Shown one piece after another: positions 60,288 through 64,000 of a stretch of DNA of 64,000 nucleotides. The position numbers and the translations under genes are program-made. The notes under the pieces were generated by a model. It searched no databases. It was not told the DNA's origin and saw only the letters and a list, made by a program, of their open reading frames with translations. This DNA is from DDH964 sp963806685 (GTDB lineage: Bacteria > Desulfobacterota > Desulfuromonadia > Desulfuromonadales > DDH964). Positions within the stretch are counted from its first letter, which is position 1. Each line of letters opens with the position of its first letter. The stretch is taken from positions 124,001 through 188,000 of the forward strand of contig CAWDZB010000003.1 of NCBI GenBank assembly GCA_963806685.1. Reading direction: 5' to 3'.

Positions 60288-62366
60288 ATGGGCAAGTACG
60301 ACACCAGCAAGCTGCGGAACCTTGGCATTGTCGCCCACGGCGGGGCGGGCAAGACTTCCCTGGTCGAGGCCATGCTCTTCAATACCGGCATGACCGACCG
60401 TCTCGGCCGGGTCGACGACGGTACCTCCACCATGGATTTCGAGCCGGAAGAGGTCAAGCGCCACATCACCATCAGCTCCAGCCTCCACCACTGCGAGTGG
60501 AAGGGGCACAGCCTGCATATCGTCGATACCCCCGGTTACACCAACTTTCTGCACGATACCCGCAACTGCCTGCGCGTCCTCGGCGGCGCGGTGCTGATCG
60601 TTTCGGCCATCTCCGGCGTCAAGGCCCAGACCCAGAAGATCTGGGAGTGGTGCGAGGAGTTCGAGGTGCCGAGGATCGCCTTCGTCAACAAGATGGACCG
60701 CGAGCGCGCCGATTTCCTCAAGGCGGTCGACGACATGAGCAAGAGCCTGGGAACCCGGGCGGTGCTGGTCAACATGCCGATCGGCTCCGCAGAGGAGTTT
60801 CGCGGCATCGTCGATCTGGTGGCGATGAAGGCCCGCTTTTTCGAGTTCGACGAGAAAGGGACCTTCCGCGAGGAGGAGATTCCAGCCGAGCTCGTCGACG
60901 AAGCGCAGCGGCTGCGGGCGCTCTTGGTCGAAGCAGCGGCCGAGTCGGACGACGAACTGATGGAAAAGTACCTGGAGACCGAAACCCTGACCGATGCCGA
61001 GCTGCTGCGCGGCCTGCGCGAGGGAACCCTGACCGGGACCTTCACCCCGGTGCTCTGCGGCAGCGCCACCGCCAATATCGGTGTCCGTTCGCTGCTCGAG
61101 TACATCACCATCTGCCTGCCATCTCCCCTCGACAAGGGGGTGCAGCTCGGCACCAACCCCAAGAGCGGCGAGATGGAGGAGCGGCAGCCCGAGGAAACGG
61201 CCCCCTTTTCGGCCATGGTCTTCAAGACCATCAGCGACCCCTACACCGGCAAACTCACCCTGTTCCGGGTCTATTCCGGGATTCTGAAATCCGACAGTTC
61301 GGTCTACAATCCCAACCGGGAGGCGATGGAGCGCATCGGCCAGATCTTCGAGCTGGAAGGGAAGAAGCAGAAGCCGGTCGCCGAGGCGGTGGCCGGCGAC
61401 ATCGTCGCCGTCCCCAAGCTCAAGATCACCGCCACCGGCGACACCCTCTGCGACGGCGCCCGGCCGATCATCTTCGAAAGCCCGCTGCCGCTCAAGCCGG
61501 TCATCTCCTTTGCCCTGCAGGCCAAGAGCAAGAACGACGAGGACAAGATCCACAACGCCCTGCAGCGGATGACCGAGGAGGACCCGACCCTCCAGGTGCA
61601 GCGCGACGAGGAAACCAAGGAGCTGATCCTTTCCGGGATGGGCCAGGTCCACCTCGAGGTGGCAATGGAAAAGATCAAGCGCAAGTTCGGCGCCGAGGTC
61701 GAGCTCAAGGAGCCCACGGTTCCCTATCGCGAAACAATCAAGAAGGGGATCGAGCAGGCCTACCGGCACAAGAAGCAGTCCGGCGGCCGCGGCCAGTTTG
61801 CTGATGTCACCATCAAAATCGAGCCGCTGCCACGGGGCACCGGCTACGAGTTCGTCGACAAGATCGTCGGCGGGGTGGTGCCGCGCCAGTACATCCCCGC
61901 GGTCGACAAGGGGATCCAGGAGGCGATGCACCATGGCCATCTCGGCAGCTTCCCGGTGGTCGACGTGCGGGCGACCCTGTTCGACGGCTCCCACCACAGC
62001 GTCGATTCCTCGGAGATGGCTTTCAAGATCGCCGGCTCGATGGGCTTCAAACGGGCCATGGAACAGGCCGGTCCGGTGCTGCTCGAGCCGGTGATGGACA
62101 TGGAGATCACCGTTCCCGACGACTGTATCGGCGACGTCATCGGTGACATGAACTCCCGGCGCGGCAAGGTGCTCGGGGTCGAGCCCAAGGCCAACAGCCA
62201 GGTCATCAACGTCCAGGTGCCGATGGCCGAGGTCCTCTCCTACGCCCCGGAACTGCGTTCCATGACCTCCGATCGCGGACTGTTCACCATGGAATTCTCC
62301 CACTATGAGGAAGTGCCACCGCATCTGACCGCGAAGATCCTGGCGGAGCGGAACAAGGAAGCTTAA
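60288..62366 (+). CDS. elongation factor G-like translational GTPase
   Basis: 692 residues, full EF-G domain set. G1 is VAHGGAGKTSL where standard EF-G reads HIDAGKTTT, G3 is DTPGY, G4 is NKMD. The domain IV tip region (KQSGGRGQFADVTIKIEPL) and C-terminal domain are intact. The altered G1 and switch region (GTSTMDFEPEEVKRHITI) place it in the second EF-G group, thought to act in recycling or specialised translation. AAAGGAG precedes ATG 60288. Confidence 0.93.
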   Translation: MGKYDTSKLRNLGIVAHGGAGKTSLVEAMLFNTGMTDRLGRVDDGTSTMDFEPEEVKRHITISSSLHHCEWKGHSLHIVDTPGYTNFLHDTRNCLRVLGGAVLIVSAISGVKAQTQKIWEWCEEFEVPRIAFVNKMDRERADFLKAVDDMSKSLGTRAVLVNMPIGSAEEFRGIVDLVAMKARFFEFDEKGTFREEEIPAELVDEAQRLRALLVEAAAESDDELMEKYLETETLTDAELLRGLREGTLTGTFTPVLCGSATANIGVRSLLEYITICLPSPLDKGVQLGTNPKSGEMEERQPEETAPFSAMVFKTISDPYTGKLTLFRVYSGILKSDSSVYNPNREAMERIGQIFELEGKKQKPVAEAVAGDIVAVPKLKITATGDTLCDGARPIIFESPLPLKPVISFALQAKSKNDEDKIHNALQRMTEEDPTLQVQRDEETKELILSGMGQVHLEVAMEKIKRKFGAEVELKEPTVPYRETIKKGIEQAYRHKKQSGGRGQFADVTIKIEPLPRGTGYEFVDKIVGGVVPRQYIPAVDKGIQEAMHHGHLGSFPVVDVRATLFDGSHHSVDSSEMAFKIAGSMGFKRAMEQAGPVLLEPVMDMEITVPDDCIGDVIGDMNSRRGKVLGVEPKANSQVINVQVPMAEVLSYAPELRSMTSDRGLFTMEFSHYEEVPPHLTAKILAERNKEA

Positions 62367-62398
62367 GCGACCATTGCCATGCAAGGAGGGTCCGGCTG

Positions 62399-63361
62399 AT
62401 GGCGGACAATGAGGATTTTACCTTCGAAGAAGAAACATTTCTGGAGGCCGAGGCGCAGGAAGAGTCCGCGCCGCGCGAGGTGCCGCTTCCGCACGCGCCC
62501 GACGAGGACGAGTTGCCACCCGTGAAGAAGAACTCGTTGCTGAGAATCCTGCTGCTGGTGCTGCTGCTGGTAGTTCTCGGCGGCGCGGCATTCTACCAAT
62601 TCATCGGGGTTCCCGAGTCGGCTTTGCCGGTCTCGGCCGTGGCCCAGAAACGGCCGGTCAGCGTACCCGCGCCTCCCGCAGCCTCCGCGCCGGAACAGAA
62701 ACAGGTCACGGCGTCTGCGGACCCATCGGCCGCAGCGATGAAGTCTGCAGCGCCCCCGGCACCGGCAAAGCCCGCGGCAGCCAAACCGGTCGTCGCGGTC
62801 TCGCCCGTCAAGGTTCCGCCGGCGACCCCCCCCCAAACCGCACCGGTACCGGCAATCGTGCCGACGGCTCACGCTCAGACCAAATCGGCGGTTGCCATCG
62901 CTGCATCTCCCGGACATTTCACTCTGCGCTCCGGCGCCTACCTGCTGGCATCGAGCCTGGCCGAGGTTGAAAAGGGAATACGCAAACTCGGTTTCGAGCC
63001 GGTGCATACCCCGGTTCAGCGCAAGGTGGCAATGACCAGGCTCAAGGTCGGCACTTATCCTCCTGCCGAAGCCGCAGCCAAGCTGACCTCCCTGGCCAAT
63101 GCCGCACCCGACTCCTTTGTGTTGACCCATGACGGTCAGGCGACAGTCTATGCCGGTTCCTACCTGATACTTGATCAGGCGCGGAGCTACGCCGACCATC
63201 TATACAGCCAGGGAATCCGCGTCGAGGAGGAGCCGGCGATGGTCAAGGAAACCCTGCAACTCGTCTCCTTCGGTGATTTCGCCAATCGCAAGGAGGCTGA
63301 AACGGCTGCGGCAAGGGCGCGGGCGGCCAGCCTCGAGGCGGCGGTGGTTAAGCGCCGTTAG
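62399..63361 (+). CDS. membrane-anchored SPOR-like protein
   Basis: 320 residues: an acidic cytoplasmic N-terminus, one membrane segment (47-68, RILLLVLLLVVLGGAAFYQF), a long Ala/Pro linker (75-165) and a C-terminal region with two SPOR-like halves (FTLRSGAYLLASSLAEVEKGIRKLG and TVYAGSYLILDQARSYADHL). SPOR domains bind denuded peptidoglycan at division sites. AAGGAGG lies 8 nt before ATG 62399. Co-transcribed with the EF-G paralogue by position. Confidence 0.75.
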   Translation: MADNEDFTFEEETFLEAEAQEESAPREVPLPHAPDEDELPPVKKNSLLRILLLVLLLVVLGGAAFYQFIGVPESALPVSAVAQKRPVSVPAPPAASAPEQKQVTASADPSAAAMKSAAPPAPAKPAAAKPVVAVSPVKVPPATPPQTAPVPAIVPTAHAQTKSAVAIAASPGHFTLRSGAYLLASSLAEVEKGIRKLGFEPVHTPVQRKVAMTRLKVGTYPPAEAAAKLTSLANAAPDSFVLTHDGQATVYAGSYLILDQARSYADHLYSQGIRVEEEPAMVKETLQLVSFGDFANRKEAETAAARARAASLEAAVVKRR

Positions 63362-63372
63362 GCAGAAACGGT

Positions 63373-64000
63373 ATGAGCAATGACAACAGGACGGTCCGGA
63401 TCAAGGTGACCCCGGACGTGGCCCGGATCGTCGGCAAAGATGCACCCCGGGAGCTGCAGTTGTCAGCTGCTCAGGGTGCCTTTCCCCTTTCCGGAAAAGA
63501 TCTGGTCACCGTCCTCTTCTTTCTCTGCCACCATCACGACCCGGAGATCCGCTCCCGGGCCCTGGTAACGAGCCGGGGAGTGCCGGCGCCGGTTCTCAAC
63601 CCGGTCCTGGCCGATCCGGCTGCTCATCCCCAAATCCTCAATTTCATTGCCAGGCAGCGGCTGGATGAACTGGCTGTCATGGAGCCGTTGTTGACCAACC
63701 CGGCAGTTGCCGAGGACACCCTGGTGTATGTTGCTGAACGCGGCCAAGGCGAGGTGCTGTCCCTGGTGGCGCACAACGACCAGCGGCTGGCTGGCTCACC
63801 GCAGGTTGTGGCGGCTCTGCTGGCCAATCCGTGGACCGACCGGGCCCTCAAGTTCCACCTCGGCTGGCAGGATCCGGAGCAGGAGGAAGCGCCCCCCGCG
63901 GGACCGGCTGAAGAAACCGGACCAACGGTGGAAGACCCGGATCAGGGGGAATCTGCGGACTTGGCAGCGGCTGGGGAGGATGCCGAAGAAGAACCTGCAG
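63373..64000 (+). CDS. unrecognised protein, cut by right window edge
   Basis: 209 codons visible from ATG 63373, 11 bp after the preceding stop. Residues 30-165 look like alpha-helical repeats with repeated 'NPAV/NPVL/NPWT' turns (VLADPAAHPQILNFIARQR, LLTNPAVAEDTLVYVAERG, LLANPWTDRALKFHL), a HEAT- or DUF2336-like pattern. The end is very acidic. Function unknown; context suggests the same operon as the SPOR-like gene. Confidence 0.7.
   Translation, partial: MSNDNRTVRIKVTPDVARIVGKDAPRELQLSAAQGAFPLSGKDLVTVLFFLCHHHDPEIRSRALVTSRGVPAPVLNPVLADPAAHPQILNFIARQRLDELAVMEPLLTNPAVAEDTLVYVAERGQGEVLSLVAHNDQRLAGSPQVVAALLANPWTDRALKFHLGWQDPEQEEAPPAGPAEETGPTVEDPDQGESADLAAAGEDAEEEPA

Noticed and set aside
60078..62384. 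768-codon open frame on the minus strand
   Set aside because: Complementary to the EF-G paralogue along its full length; no ribosome binding site and shadow-like composition.

Overview
The window is a GC-rich, densely packed bacterial chromosome segment. Gene content points to the Desulfuromonadia (Geobacter/Desulfuromonas-like, formerly Deltaproteobacteria). The pointers are a eukaryote-type citrate synthase, a dusB-ntrB-ntrC operon, an rpsF-rpsR-DUF2232-rplI-dnaB ribosomal/replication operon, a second elongation factor G, small Cys-rich proteins and a haem-binding CxxCH protein. This is inference from gene families; there is no rRNA in the window to confirm it.

Layout. 0-3.2 kb: a truncated methyltransferase behind a structured leader with a terminator, a divergent universal stress protein, an aldo/keto reductase and pdxH. 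3.3-8.8 kb: an SbcD-like nuclease and an SbcC/Rad50-like ATPase, separated by an intact IS30 element and a GxxExxY gene with its own palindromic repeats. 8.9-15.5 kb: a haem-binding protein, then pdhA-pdhB-pdhC (pyruvate dehydrogenase E1alpha, E1beta, E2; no E3 here) overlapping a Lon-like protease. 15.6-19.4 kb: a gene-poor stretch with an interspersed-repeat-like sequence, a PAS histidine kinase, two tiny genes, a decayed ferritin-like gene and a second stress protein. 19.5-22.5 kb: a TRAP transporter in the order dctQ-dctM-dctP.

23-33.4 kb is the housekeeping core: ispE, tRNA-Gln, prs, rplY, pth, the membrane pyrophosphatase hppA, ychF, then rpsF-rpsR-DUF2232-rplI-dnaB. Next come a frameshifted folA, a TM2 protein and an O-methyltransferase-like gene. 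35.3-43.5 kb looks like one surface or signalling module: tonB, a TonB-dependent receptor, an LVIVD beta-propeller protein and a hybrid histidine kinase translationally coupled to it. 43.6-47.2 kb is dusB-ntrB-ntrC; 47.5 kb is gltA behind a long structured leader. 49-55 kb holds a methyltransferase, a decayed B12-dependent ribonucleotide reductase behind a degenerate cobalamin-riboswitch-like sequence, an unknown conserved protein, an RlmI-type methyltransferase, a phosphodiesterase-family membrane-linked protein and a cyclophilin. 55.5-64 kb: QueG-like Fe-S protein, OmpA-like lipoprotein, nadC-birA-coaX cofactor genes, an EF-G paralogue, a SPOR-like protein and a truncated unknown gene.

The least expected signals are outside the genes. 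Three intergenic spacers (10.65, 28.46 and 59.26 kb) are built from imperfect heptamers in exact 7-nt register that fold back on themselves. A roughly 130-bp palindromic repeat is linked to the GxxExxY gene, and one copy has been split by IS30. Several frameshifts (folA and both shifts in nrdJ) fall in homopolymers, so decay and sequencing error need to be separated.
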